DNA from: Stentor coeruleus
Taxonomy: Eukaryota; Ciliophora; Heterotrichea; Heterotrichida; Stentoridae
DNA: 64,000 nt
NCBI GenBank assembly: GCA_001970955.1
Contig: MPUH01000069.1
Span: 1 to 64,000, forward strand
Reading direction: 5' to 3'
The notes under the pieces are model-generated. The model was given only the letters and a program-made list of their open reading frames with translations. It ran no database searches and had not been told where the DNA came from. A program made the translations under genes and the position numbers. This document shows, in pieces, positions 10,248 through 21,092 of the stretch (position 1 is the first letter of the stretch; the number at the start of each line of letters is the position of its first letter).

Positions 10248-10801
10248 TCACTTTTTTTATGCTTAGCATAAGTTTTCTAAAAGATTAAATGTTTATCATT
10301 TAAGTGTATTAAAGCATCAATATATAAGAAAAAGTTAAAATAAAAATTTGAATGCATTTGATAATAAGCCGATTGAATTTTGTAATATTAATTCCTAGCT
10401 AGATTAATGCTATTATATAATTTTTGATCATTAATAAGCTTGATAAGCCCTAGCTTTCCATCAAAAGACTCAGCTTTCTCAAGCCCAAACCCAAAGCAAA
10501 TCACTTTCATACTTCTATTCTATAAAAACTGGCTCAAAGGTATTTTTTTTACTAACAAGTAATCCTCAGCTAATAAAAAATCAATATTAAATGCAAGAAG
10601 CCCTTAGTAAAATATAAGAATATAAATTTATGGTTTACAGCATGCTTAATATTACCCATAGCTAATTGCAATTATAAATTTCTTAGTTGTATTATCGTCT
10701 TTTTCCTTTTTCTAAAGGTTTTCTGATTAATTCTTCAAGCTAATCTTTGCAAAATGCTACTCTCATAAATTTTATCCAAATGCCTTTTCAGTATTATTCA
10801 T

Positions 10802-11029
10802 TTAATATATTAATTTGAGCATTATTCTATTTACTACATTGCCTGTTTCCTCATCGTATTGCTTGCAATTTGTGATCTCGATGCAGTGACTGAGATAATT
10901 AAAGTTTTTGATTTATATTTCCAGCTCATTAAAGTATATCGCGCTGATTACTTTGCTTTTTGCTTCAGTTATTAAAATGTATTTATATGCTCTATTAAAT
11001 TCGCCAAGTACTCTATGCAATTCAGAAAT
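10802..11029 (-). pseudogene. stop-interrupted coding relic, family unknown
   Basis: One frame of 76 codons reads like protein (SELHRVLGEFNRAYKYIL, then IKNFNYLSHCIEITNCKQ) and is interrupted by a single in-frame TAA before a terminal TAA. Charged, stop-poor frames continue on both sides (about 10640-11110). No family is recognised. It may be the remains of a gene or an exon of an unrecognised one. The rest of the gap between 10248 and 11518 shows nothing I can support. Confidence 0.4.
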
Positions 11030-11518
11030 TTTGAATACTATATTTATAAGCTTTTTTTTCTTTGAGTCTCATTAATTTCAGCCGTTCTTGTCTTTCTTGT
11101 CTATTTAATTAAAGAATTTATTATCAAATCAATATTTTCTTTTAAGTTATATGCATTTTTTTTCATCTTAGAAAAATAAAAACTTCAAGAAAAAAATCTA
11201 ATGCAATTATAAGCGACAACAAAAAATTTACAATTAAAAAATCCATTAATAAAATAATAAAAGCGTAAATAAAATTTAAGTTCATAGGTGAGAACGCAAA
11301 ATATTTACTATCCCTTTACTTTTATGATTTTTATCAGTGAGGATTTTTTAAAAGTCATTTCGTTTCTGGTGATATTTTAGAGGCTCAGCGGTGTTTTAAG
11401 TCTGTGCTATTTGAGCTTATTTGCAATTTGTGTTTTCTTTCTGTGGAGGACTCTTTTTAATCTCCAATATCATTAGCTCAAAGTTTAATAGATAAGATTA
11501 TTATATAATAAACTGAAA

Positions 11519-12184
11519 ATGAGCCATGAAATATACCTAAAAAGCCTTGAATTAGACAGAATCTATGCATCCCAAGTAAACCTTTCCCCATCATCAATGC
11601 CAATATCCACTATTCTCGAAACCATAAAAGAACTACTCATGAAAATCAACCAAGATCGATTGGTATGCCTTATATAGTCTCTCAGAGAAGAATACTTTCG
11701 TCTTCTTCTCCTCCTAAGCAAGGCTCAAAAGCCAGTAATCGGGACAATCAAAACTCATCACACAAAAAAGATTTTTGAAAAGCCGAAATCAAATAAAAAT
11801 CATAAAACCCTTTTATGCTCAAGTACCCAAACACTTATATACTCAATTGACCAGTGGACTCAAACCTCAAAAGGCCATTTTTTAGACAGTTTTGAGTACT
11901 CTTCAAGTTCAGGAACCGTTATCAACACCAGTTACTTAAGACTTTCATCTGATAAAACAGAAAAAGAATTCTCAATTGACCCACTTTCAACAGTTGTGAT
12001 CTCAGATGAAAGCTCAGCTTTTTTCGAAGCCCAGAAAAAAACCCTTAATGACGGTATCAGAAGCTCAGAAACTCTTAAAAGGACTTATGATGAAGAATCT
12101 ACTGTAGGAATTGTTGAAGAGGGCAGCTTGGGAGATTTAAACATACCAGTTATCATAACTAATATATCTAAGTTTTCTATGTAA
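11519..12184 (+). CDS. unknown 216-residue protein, two exons
   Basis: Two exons, 11519-11662 (48 codons) and 11678-12184, joined by a 15-nt phase-0 intron. The first exon is a short helical N terminus (MSHEIYLKSLELDRIYASQ). The second holds a leucine-rich helix followed by a polar, Ser/Thr-rich, probably disordered tail ending KFSM. No domain is recognised. The start follows an AT-rich leader. The gene converges on the IQCH-like gene, with 75 bp between stop codons. Confidence in the gene rests on the clean intron and sustained codon usage. Confidence 0.75.
11663..11677 (+). other. 15-nt intron
   Basis: GTATGCCTTATATAG, phase 0. Retention would put TAG in frame. T9-A10 match every other intron in the window. 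Confidence 0.88.
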
Positions 12185-12259
12185 CATATCAATTTTCTTA
12201 TAAAATTGTAGGATTTAGTTTATGTAATATGATAACTGGGAATAATATTTAGAGATATA

Positions 12260-15163
12260 TTATCGTACTAGTAATCTTTCGCTTGGGTCCTTTCGTTTAG
12301 GTTTGGGTTTGAGTTTTTTCTGACCTATTTTCACCATAGACACAATTTCTGCAAAGGAAATATTGTCGTCCCGGGACTCTTCCCGAAAGCCAGTCTTAGC
12401 TATCCCTGAGCCTCCCTGGCTTCCTACAAAATCTAAAGTTTCAGCCATGAGCTTTAAAACCTGAACAGGACTGTTAGCCATAGAAATAAGCCCAAGGACA
12501 CAACTTTGTAGAGAATCAGGTAATAAGAAAGCAGTACCTTTTCTATCTTCTAGGTCAAAACTGATTCCTTGAACCCGGCACATATAAAAGAAAGTCTTAT
12601 ATAGAACTTTACCTAAGCCAGGATGGTGGATATAAGGTAAATATAAAAAGTATCTAAATGATGAAGAACTGCTTAAAGAGTCTTCAGGGACTAGGTTTAA
12701 AGAATAAAAACCAGTAACTGGGTCTAAAGAGCCTTCCATTAAAAAGTCGAAAAACGTCATAATGGAAGCACTGTCTGATAAAGAGCAGTCTAAGTCTACT
12801 GCCCAAAAAAGAGGATGTGATGATTTTCCGCTTTCGTCAGGGAAAGATACAAGGTCAACAGTCACATTACCGATTATGTCTTTTTCGTATAATACAGAAC
12901 CTATAGAACTTGCCAGCATCTGCAAGTTCATGTTGGGCAAAGAGGTTTGAGGGAAAAGAAAACCCCCAGTGACATACTTTCGAGCTTCAATTTTATCGTA
13001 GGCTCCTATCAAAGTTATACTTCCGTCAGGTAATATACAAAAAGCTACCTTAACCCCTTGAATTTTTGTTGGTGCTACAGATGGACAAGCTTCAATAACC
13101 CCACCAACCCTTGTGAACTCCTTCAAATACTCCTTCCAACTAGGGTAAATCGCCGGCATCGCAATTCTGATTTTCTTTGGAATTGTCAATGAAAGGTAAT
13201 TATAAAGATCTTCCTGCGTTTCTTCACTAAGCTCTTCCCCAGCTTTCCTCAAAGCTTTGATAATTTTAAACGAACTCACATCAATACTTGCATGTCCACG
13301 GCCACCAAACTCATTATCAATCTTAAATATCCACACATCAACAAATAAATTACTAGCAATCAACCTAGTTAAAGTTGCCAACAACTCTTTTTCATCATAA
13401 ATATCAGATGTCCCAATAGGAATCGGAACCTCGGCAGCACTAAGTATCCTTTTGCTCCCTGACTTAGTTGAAAACAATGAGGTTTTATAAGGATCTCCAC
13501 CAAGAACAGGGATGTTTAATAATACTGACAATTCAACTTCATCTTTGCTCATAACCCCAGGGACTATATAAGAAGTTTTATGTTTTAGCATATTTTTTAA
13601 TGTGCTTATTGTTGATGGAGAATATAATAAAGCTCTTGTTGTTGATATATGTGCTGGAATTTCTCTAGATAAATCTGGAGATATAATGCATAAACGTGAA
13701 TTTACATCTTGAATATTTCCGAGTTCAAGGATTTTTGTATAATAGCCCATTACTTCTGGGGTCATTTCAAAAGCACAGACAAGGACTATGTCGACATTAG
13801 GGTCTTGGATTGTGAAGATTCTTGATAATTGTATGTTTTGGCGGACTAAAAATTTATCCATGGTTAGACGACGAAGCTCATCAATGGATAAAGAGGATAT
13901 GTGAAGTTCAGTACGTTTTTTTGACTTGAGTGATGGCCAGTCTTGACGGAATTTGTTTTGAATTAGTTTCCATTCAGCCATTTTGTCTTTGAATTGGCTT
14001 GCGGCTTGTTTGCGAGTATTTTTTATTAGGAGGAATCTTCGGAAGGCCCGCTGGATTGTTGTTGCTTTGCCCATGAGGAACATTAACTGCTTGTAAGCGG
14101 TACGGGCTTTAAACATACGCCAGGTGCTTTGGATTTTAACAGCTGCTTTTGCCCTACCGAGCTCACCTTGGTACTGGATTCTAGGGATTTTTATATACTC
14201 CCTTACCTCTTCCTTATTAACCAAGCAATCTAAAAGCTCTTCTTCTCTAACTTTTTTCCCAATTAAATCAACTAGTTTCTTACCATCAGCAATAGCTTTC
14301 GGCACAGCAAAAGTACTCAACATAGCTTCCAGAGCTTTAATCGCTGGTATAATTTTCCCCCACAATTGTGCATAAGTTCTTTGAAAACTAATAAACTCAG
14401 GTGTCGTATCTAAAGTAACTCCTTTTCTTATTATAAACAAATGCGAAGAAAAAGCATCCATAAGTTCTTCATATCCTCTTGTATTAATATCTTCTCTAGG
14501 TTTTTCACCAAACGTCATTTCAACTGTTGTAGCTTTGGTTTGTCTCATGAAATTTGTATATGTTTTCCTTGGTTCTGAATAAGTAAAATCAAATTTTATT
14601 GCTGCTGCTGGCTGGGGTTCAGATCGAACGAAAACTTGACTTGGCTTCATAGTTGCAGGGTAAATAGGTGCAGCTTTGTTAGTTAAAGGTGGAGCACCTC
14701 GGATAAAAGCTGGTGTTAGATCCACGTCTTTGGGTATAATCCCTTTGTTCATTAAGTTAAAAAGTCCTTTACCGATATCGTTTTCTGTAATACAAGCAAC
14801 TTCTTCGTCTTCAAGTCTTTTCCTGCTTTTCACAGAAGTAGATTTTTTGTTGATCCGGGCTTTACTTATATATACTTGCTTTGGAGGTCTGATATGTAGT
14901 TCCCCAGCCGCTGAAAGTGTGGATTTTTTCAAAGGGGGCTTCTGGGCCAGATCCTGCACAGTTTCTCCAGTTAAAAGTTTTTGCAGTAACTGTTCAGACT
15001 GAAGCTTGATTCCTGATTGAACTTTATCTATCTGATTTGTTATCCCAGGAAGTTGAGGAAAGTACGTTGTGTCAAGTCCTTTAATATGCTCTTTGATTGT
15101 ATAAAGCTGCTCTTGAATACTCAAAATCATTTTGCCCATATCATGAGGTTCTTCTATCGACAT
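12260..15163 (-). CDS. IQ motif-containing protein H-like (IQCH)
   Basis: A 967-residue single-exon protein. Residues about 340-390 carry two IQ calmodulin-binding motifs in tandem (AAVKIQSTWRMFKARTAY and ATTIQRAFRRFLLIKNTR). The long C-terminal half, from about 450, runs with the conserved order seen in animal IQCH proteins, including VCAFEMTPEVMGYYTKI, a region with GGDPYKTSLFSTKSGSKRI, and WIFKIDNEFGGRGHASID, which resembles a nucleotide-binding ATP-grasp-type lid (pattern only). Length matches the animal protein (about 1000 residues). In animals IQCH is linked to sperm flagella, so an axonemal or ciliary role is the simplest inference. Its start lies 43 bp from the divergent start of the acidic membrane protein gene. 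Confidence 0.85.
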   Translation of the reverse strand: MSIEEPHDMGKMILSIQEQLYTIKEHIKGLDTTYFPQLPGITNQIDKVQSGIKLQSEQLLQKLLTGETVQDLAQKPPLKKSTLSAAGELHIRPPKQVYISKARINKKSTSVKSRKRLEDEEVACITENDIGKGLFNLMNKGIIPKDVDLTPAFIRGAPPLTNKAAPIYPATMKPSQVFVRSEPQPAAAIKFDFTYSEPRKTYTNFMRQTKATTVEMTFGEKPREDINTRGYEELMDAFSSHLFIIRKGVTLDTTPEFISFQRTYAQLWGKIIPAIKALEAMLSTFAVPKAIADGKKLVDLIGKKVREEELLDCLVNKEEVREYIKIPRIQYQGELGRAKAAVKIQSTWRMFKARTAYKQLMFLMGKATTIQRAFRRFLLIKNTRKQAASQFKDKMAEWKLIQNKFRQDWPSLKSKKRTELHISSLSIDELRRLTMDKFLVRQNIQLSRIFTIQDPNVDIVLVCAFEMTPEVMGYYTKILELGNIQDVNSRLCIISPDLSREIPAHISTTRALLYSPSTISTLKNMLKHKTSYIVPGVMSKDEVELSVLLNIPVLGGDPYKTSLFSTKSGSKRILSAAEVPIPIGTSDIYDEKELLATLTRLIASNLFVDVWIFKIDNEFGGRGHASIDVSSFKIIKALRKAGEELSEETQEDLYNYLSLTIPKKIRIAMPAIYPSWKEYLKEFTRVGGVIEACPSVAPTKIQGVKVAFCILPDGSITLIGAYDKIEARKYVTGGFLFPQTSLPNMNLQMLASSIGSVLYEKDIIGNVTVDLVSFPDESGKSSHPLFWAVDLDCSLSDSASIMTFFDFLMEGSLDPVTGFYSLNLVPEDSLSSSSSFRYFLYLPYIHHPGLGKVLYKTFFYMCRVQGISFDLEDRKGTAFLLPDSLQSCVLGLISMANSPVQVLKLMAETLDFVGSQGGSGIAKTGFREESRDDNISFAEIVSMVKIGQKKLKPKPKRKDPSERLLVR

Positions 15164-15206
15164 TTAAATAGAGTTATTTTATTAGAATTTCTGATATTGA
15201 TATATA
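15164..15206. promoter_or_regulatory. 43-bp divergent intergenic region
   Basis: Only 43 bp separate the start codons of the IQCH-like gene (minus) and the acidic membrane protein gene (plus). Any core promoter elements and both 5' leaders must fit here or overlap coding sequence. The interval is AT-rich with no G-rich or palindromic motif. Confidence 0.5.
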
Positions 15207-17501
15207 ATGTGGTATATTTTGCTAGCTGTTATTGGGCATGCTTGCAATTTGGAAAACTTAGAAGAATGTATGAGTGGGACTCGTAAAGATTATGAATGTA
15301 TAAAGGAAAATAGATGTTATCAAGGAAGCTTGTTTGTTGATTTGGTAAATTCAGCTGTTAGAATTAATGGATATTATGTTAGACCAGCATATATTGATCA
15401 GATTTCACAGTGGACGAAATGCAATTTAAAAACTTATCCTAGTTGCTTTGATATTGAGACAGGAGAAGTATTGAATTGTCTTAAAGAGAATGGATGCTTG
15501 GAGATGATTGATATTTCTAGGATTGTAAATGAAACACCAACTTTATATATGGAAGACGAACAGGATGAGGAAAATAAGCATAAAAGCAAGGAAGATGAAG
15601 AAAAGTTTAAGACAATTGAAGATATGATTGAATTTGAAGATAAAAAATCAAATGAAGAACAAGAAGATGAGCTTATAACCCCAGATAATGAAGATAAAGA
15701 TGATTATATTGGAATTAATGAAGAGATGCTTAATAATAAAAGTTTGGAAGATGATGAAGATACTGAAATTGGAGAACTTGAAAAATACGAACTAATTGAT
15801 GATGGTGAGAATGCTGATAATGAAGGAGCTGATGTTGATGAAATTGAACCAGAAGTTGATGCTACAATTGAAAGTGAAGTAAATGAAACAGAAAGTGCTC
15901 AAGAAGTTAAAACTGAAAGCGAAAAAAATACTGAAGAAGATTATAGTGAAGTATTAAATGAGCTTAAGAAAATGTTTGAAGACGATCCTGAAAGCTTGAA
16001 GAGCCTTTTAGAAGAAATAGAGAAAACAACCCAAGGAATTAATGAAGATGAAAAAGATCTGGAAGATCAAGGAATTAATGATAAAGAAAGTTTGGAGACT
16101 GAAAGCAATAATGAATTATCTGAAGAACTTGGTAATAGTTTAAAAGAATCTAATGGAAAAAGTAATGAGGATAGTGATCAAAATGTTGAAGAAAATGATG
16201 ATTCAGGATCTGAAGTTAATGAAAAAATAGACTTAGAAAAAGAAAGTGAAATACTTGAAAGTTTTTTTAATGAACTTGCTGCTGAAAATGGTGATTTAAA
16301 TGGATTAACCAATGAAGAAATTGCCATCATTTTTGGAGAAACTGTTCAAAAAGATGATGGGAATGAAGAAATTTCAAGTTATGATGAAAGTAGTGAAAAA
16401 AATAAGGATGATAATTTAAGTAAAGGGGAAAAACTAGATGAAAAAATAAAGCTTTTTAATGCCTTTGTAAGATCTTTAAACAGGAGAGAGATTGAATATA
16501 ATACATTGAGTGAGGAAGAATGGAAAAATTTATATGAGGATTTTTTGAATAAATTCCAATATGAAGATGAAGAATATTATAAAAAACAAGAAAATGATAG
16601 TCAAGTTAATGAAAGCAAAAGTAATAATTATAATGAAGAGGAGCAAATAGGAAATACAAGATTGAATGATGGAGAGAATATTAGTAAAAAAAGTGAGGAC
16701 AAAGAGATTGAAGGAGAAGATGATGAAAATAATCAAAGTGATGATGACGATAATGAAAAGGATGAGCAAGAAAATGAAAAGAAAATTGAAAATGAAGAAG
16801 GAGATGAAGTAAATTATGATGAAAAAGAAGGAGGTGATGATAATAAAGAAGATAATGATGATGAAAAAGAAGAAGGTGATGATGAAAAAGAAGAAGGTGA
16901 TGATAAAAAAGAAGAAAATGATGACGAAACAGAAGAAAATAATGACGAAACAGGAGAAAATGATGACAAAACAGAAGAAAATAATAACGAAGAAAAGGAG
17001 GAGAATGATGATGAAACAGAAGAAAATGAGAATGATGATGAAACAGAAGAAAATGAGAATGATGATGAAAAAGATGAAGAAGATAGTGACTATTCAGAAG
17101 AGAGTCAAGAAGATGAAGATGAATATAAAGATCTCAAAGACTCTAAAAATAATAATCATTCGAGCACTTCCCTATCAACATCTAGCGCAGTGTCTGAAGT
17201 TCCTCAATCTCTAACCCACGAATTTCTCTACAACACCCAACTAAGCTTAGAAGAATGCAAAACCAACTGTAAAAGCATGTGTCGTAAAAATTCTGAAGAC
17301 TCCGAATGTCTCGAAAACTGTATTTCAGATTACTGTTCTAATACATCTCAAACATCTTCAAGCTATTTCTCAGTAATCGCCACAGGAGTAGTTCTCTTTC
17401 TCATAGTAAGCGTGATATATCTTTTTATGACAAACAAAAATCTTCGTATCGCATTTGAGCAAGGAGACTATATTTTAGGTCAATACCGAAGCATAGGTTA
17501 A
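15207..17501 (+). CDS. highly acidic single-pass membrane protein
   Basis: A 764-residue type I membrane protein. A signal peptide (MWYILLAVIGHACN) leads into a cysteine-containing head (about 12-110, Cys pairs such as ECMSG...YECIKENRC). Residues about 115-640 are an enormous Glu/Asp/Asn/Lys-rich stretch with almost no hydrophobics, ending in a tandem DDETEEN-type repeat. A second cysteine cluster (about 670-710, CKTNCKSMCRK...CLENCISDYC) precedes one transmembrane helix (about 722-742, VIATGVVLFLIVSVIYLFM) and a short cytosolic tail. The acidic part should bind cations such as Ca2+ with high capacity and low affinity, and a store or granule protein is possible (inference). It converges on the VPS39 gene with 6 bp between stop codons. 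Confidence 0.85.
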   Translation: MWYILLAVIGHACNLENLEECMSGTRKDYECIKENRCYQGSLFVDLVNSAVRINGYYVRPAYIDQISQWTKCNLKTYPSCFDIETGEVLNCLKENGCLEMIDISRIVNETPTLYMEDEQDEENKHKSKEDEEKFKTIEDMIEFEDKKSNEEQEDELITPDNEDKDDYIGINEEMLNNKSLEDDEDTEIGELEKYELIDDGENADNEGADVDEIEPEVDATIESEVNETESAQEVKTESEKNTEEDYSEVLNELKKMFEDDPESLKSLLEEIEKTTQGINEDEKDLEDQGINDKESLETESNNELSEELGNSLKESNGKSNEDSDQNVEENDDSGSEVNEKIDLEKESEILESFFNELAAENGDLNGLTNEEIAIIFGETVQKDDGNEEISSYDESSEKNKDDNLSKGEKLDEKIKLFNAFVRSLNRREIEYNTLSEEEWKNLYEDFLNKFQYEDEEYYKKQENDSQVNESKSNNYNEEEQIGNTRLNDGENISKKSEDKEIEGEDDENNQSDDDDNEKDEQENEKKIENEEGDEVNYDEKEGGDDNKEDNDDEKEEGDDEKEEGDDKKEENDDETEENNDETGENDDKTEENNNEEKEENDDETEENENDDETEENENDDEKDEEDSDYSEESQEDEDEYKDLKDSKNNNHSSTSLSTSSAVSEVPQSLTHEFLYNTQLSLEECKTNCKSMCRKNSEDSECLENCISDYCSNTSQTSSSYFSVIATGVVLFLIVSVIYLFMTNKNLRIAFEQGDYILGQYRSIG
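16833..17080 (+). repeat. in-frame acidic minisatellite
   Basis: Degenerate 21-24 nt units encode variants of DDEKEEG and DDETEEN inside the acidic membrane protein. Units all keep frame, so copy number can change without breaking the gene. On the same stretch other frames look open only because of the GAA/GAT repeat. Confidence 0.8.
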
Positions 17502-17507
17502 TAATAT

Positions 17508-19973
17508 TTACTTCCCTTCATAGCATGAATAATGGACTATTTCCCTATCAATAGTCACAGCAAAGTCTCTATTCTTAATTTTCTTATTGCATTTGTCACA
17601 TCTAGAGTCTTCATGTATTTCCACACTGTTTTGAGCATATTGAAAGTATTTATTAAGCATTTCAAGCATCATATTTTCTTGTAGTTTACTTTTTACTTGA
17701 AGTTTTAGTTCATCACTAGCTAATGAATGCATAGCTTTGTATAGATATCTGCTGATTTTTTGGATATTCATAGAATATGGGATAAAAGTAAATGCCTAAA
17801 TATTTTTTACTATATTATGGTCGATTATGTCAGGATTAGCTTCATTGAGAAAGTCAATAAGCGTATTTTGAGCTTTTTCAGTCATTGGAGCTTTGCTGAT
17901 TTTTATTATGAAAAGGCTTGTTACATCTTTTGATAATTTGAATTTCACGTACTCTTTGGCTGCTTGCAAATTTTTTTCTTGATATATGTAGTAATGGAGG
18001 ATTTCTTCGTATTTGCCTAATAAGTCAAGGACCAGGCATCTTTCTCTTTGAAGAGCATTTTTAGGAAAATATTTTAATACTATTGCTGGGTTGTATTTCT
18101 GTGGGCGAGTTCCTAGATAAGTTATTAGTTCTTTAGGGTTTACGTTTCCCATCATAGTTTCTTCAATGTATAGTTTGGCTAAAAAATTAGCTTCTTCTCT
18201 ATTTTCTCTGTTTAGTAAAAACTGAATAATAAGCTTTTTACCTGAAAATTTCTGCATTATAGGCACGAGGGTGTCAAGGATATTCACTTTTGATAGGATT
18301 TCAGGGTAGCCTAAGAGAAGATCTTCAGCATGTTTCGGGCTTTCACAAAACAGTTTTTGGACATAATCTAGAAACAGCTGTGGGTTGCTGTTGACCCTCA
18401 TAAGAAAATCTTTCATTTTAATGAGCCAATACTGACTTTTATCCTCAGTGAACTTTTGCAGCATTAAATCTAAAGGGGGTTTGTAGATTTTCCTAGTCAA
18501 AAAAAGCTCAAAAAGTAAATCTAACTTATAAAAATACTTTAGTTGACCTTCACAAAATTTTAACGGGAGCTTGTTTGAAGGGTCTCTAACTATAACAAAC
18601 AGTTCTCCTGACTGGTTCGGCAAATACAACAAAGCGCTAAATAACCAGCATTCAGCAAAAAGCTTTAAATTCTCATCCTCTGTCTTCCTAGCCATATGGA
18701 AAAATGGGATAAAATTATGAATAATTCTCTGTTTCAGCGCACTATCATACAAAAGTGCCTGTTTCTGGCTTATAAACTCCACATGTGACTGAAGAATCGA
18801 ATAACCTGCAACTTTTTCACAAGCTTTGACAAGCATTTCTTCGCATTTCTCATAAGTATAAGCAGGTAAAGTCACAATTTTCCTTAACAGACTGCAAACA
18901 GCCCAATATTCTTCACTTTTTCTAAAGTAATGCGCAGATCTTTGATAATCTCTTTCTTGAAAAAACATGAAAATCGCATATTCAAAATAAACTCTTTGTG
19001 TAAGATAACTACAAGTATCATTACAAACCTCTAAAGCAATATCGAACTTTTTTTTTATAAGCAAAGATGGAATTAAAGTGTCTAATGATGGTGTAGAAAT
19101 ACCTAAAAGACCAGAAGTTGAAGATACAAATAGAGTTTGATATGAGGAAAAGTAAATATCAGCGTTTATTGATGGAATTTGATAATTGTGAACTTTTTCA
19201 CCAGTGTAGATGAGGTAGATTGATAGGGTGCTTTGAAAAAAACTTAGAAGGTAGCAGGGGTGGAGGAAAGAGATGAGTTGAGGGGAGGATGGGTGCTTGA
19301 TTGTTGGGTAACGTTGATAAGATTTGAGGGAGTAATCGATGAAAAATGAGCAGTCATTGGAAGTTACGAGGATTAAAGAGTATTGGTTTATATGGACTAC
19401 ATCTGGAGCTGGAAGGTCTAGATTAAATATCCCTTTTAACCCAGGCTTTTTAAGCTCAAATACCGTGCTTTCACCTTTATGGAATGCTAAAAAGTTCAAA
19501 AAATACCTACTTTGAATCAAAACTCCTACTCCAGACAAAAGGAACCCCTTTCTTAATTCACTTTTAAATTCATACTCTCCAATATTCCCCATCTCTTTCA
19601 ATGAAAAAACAACAATTTTGCCTTTATAAATCAAAGCTACATCATTTTTATCAATAGAAAACATCTGCGGACTTTCTTGTGAAGTATATCTTCTTATAAA
19701 TTACATCATATTCATATCTGGCAAAGAAAATACTTGAAATTTACTAGTCAGCACAATCAAATACCCAAGTTTTATATCAATTTGTATAGTTTTCTGAAAT
19801 GCCTGAATATTTTTTACAATAGACTTGTGTAATATAAGTGAAGGATAAAAATGCAAATTCAAACTCCCTTTGCCTGGCTCTTCACTTTTATCTGCATAAT
19901 AAGCCAAATAGTTCTCAGAAGCTCCTATGCATAGAGCTTTAAGATTATATGTTGACATCTCTGGAACAGCCAT
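17508..19973 (-). CDS. VPS39: VPS39/Vam6-like HOPS subunit, three exons
   Basis: An 811-residue protein from exons 19705-19973, 17811-19689 and 17508-17795, joined by two 15-nt introns. The first third is a beta-propeller-like CNH region, the middle is alpha-solenoid (clathrin-repeat type, with VQKLFCESPKHAEDLLLGYPEI), and the end is the zinc-binding motif RCDKCNKKI...VHYSC that typifies the VPS39 C terminus. Length is close to animal VPS39 (about 880). The family tethers Rab7 membranes for fusion at the late endosome and lysosome; in a phagotrophic ciliate that means food-vacuole and lysosome traffic. TGFBRAP1/VPS3 is the alternative, less likely given the zinc motif. Confidence 0.88.
17796..17810 (-). 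other. 15-nt intron in VPS39-like gene
   Basis: GTAAAAAATATTTAG, phase 0. It joins DHNI to AFTFIPYS and restores the zinc-motif exon to the same protein. Confidence 0.9.
19690..19704 (-). other. 15-nt intron in VPS39-like gene, AAG acceptor
   Basis: GTAATTTATAAGAAG, phase 2. Removing it joins the N-terminal exon to the long middle exon in frame. The acceptor is AAG, not the TAG or CAG of the other eight introns. Confidence 0.75.
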
Positions 19974-20600
19974 TTAAAGATTATTTTGTATAATCTTAAG
20001 ATCATAATAAATTATTACTGCTAGATTTTAAAGTTTTTTATATGCTTTGGTCACTAGTTTTTCGTTGGAAATGTAGTAAAAAAGACAAGATGCGATCCTT
20101 CTTTTTTTCTCTCTAATTTCTGTAGTATTAATCTTTTATATCACTTTATCATAGAAAACTACATTTAAAAATAAAGTATTGCTTTTAATCATTTTCCCCT
20201 TCATCAATTCTTTATATTATTACTTTGCAGTTTCTTAATTGATATAATCGAGAAAGTTTACCTATTTCATACCTTTTTATTGTCTTGTATTGTTTTGATA
20301 TTTTAAGTATCAGTTCTTGATTGTTTAGTTCTATACATTTCACAATGATTTTCGGTTGAATTTTATTATATGCATATTTGCATTCAAACTCTGTTGTATA
20401 TAAATCATCATATCTGTAAAGATTAAAAAGCATTAAGCAAAATATATTTCACCACCCTTTCTCTGATGTATCCAACTATAAAACTTTTTTTTATGAATAA
20501 GTCACATACGAAAAATCATATGCCTTCTAAGGATTATCACTGATGATGCCTCAAAGCTATAAGGATCATTTAAATTATATATCTACGACCTTCTATATGA

Positions 20601-21092
20601 TTAGAATTTACCATTTTAAGTTTCTTGAGAATTTCAGTAAAATCTGATTACTTGGTGATTTCATCGATTCTTATAAATTGGCTTAAACTCAAAGACCTTA
20701 AAGTATTTATATTTGTATGTCCAATACCAAAAATTAAGTTTTATCATTTCTCTAAGGGTCATCCACTGACTAGATTTAGGTATTTCTAGAAATTAGAACA
20801 GCTATCAGGCAAGTTATAGAAGTCAGAGTTTTGTAAAAGATTAATAAAAATCCTATTAGATATTTGCAACTTCTGTAAAATACAGGGATTTTTTGTAAAT
20901 TTTCTAAAATGTTCTTCAAGTTGTTTTATTCATATAATTTCTTTGATTTCCTAATTTAAATCTGGACTAATTTATACTGCATCAATTTTCCATGCATCTA
21001 TAAATATAAGAAAGTCATCCCCTGAAGCATTTACTCATCTATATTATGCCTCAAGATTCTTGACGGATATAAATGGTCTGGAGGCGGCCTAG
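20601..21092 (+). pseudogene. stop-interrupted relic, possibly leucine-rich repeat type
   Basis: One plus-strand frame of 163 codons reads like protein (FLRISVKSDYLVISSILINW, then LKLKDLKVFIFVCP) with only three internal TAG/TAA codons and no visible frame change before a terminal TAG. The spaced leucines and the LKDLKVF segment suggest a leucine-rich repeat protein, weakly. A further protein-like piece in another frame (ILDGYKWSGGGLELYS) follows to about 21200. From 19974 to 20600 I see nothing I can support. Confidence 0.45.

Noticed and set aside
16816-17214. Long Met/Lys-rich frame inside the acidic protein gene
   Set aside because: Shadow of the GAA/GAT minisatellite in another frame.
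20212-20433. 73-codon minus-strand frame with ATG
   Set aside because: Reads moderately like protein (ELILKISKQYKTIKRYEIGK) but is isolated, has no intron connection or domain, and could be another relic.
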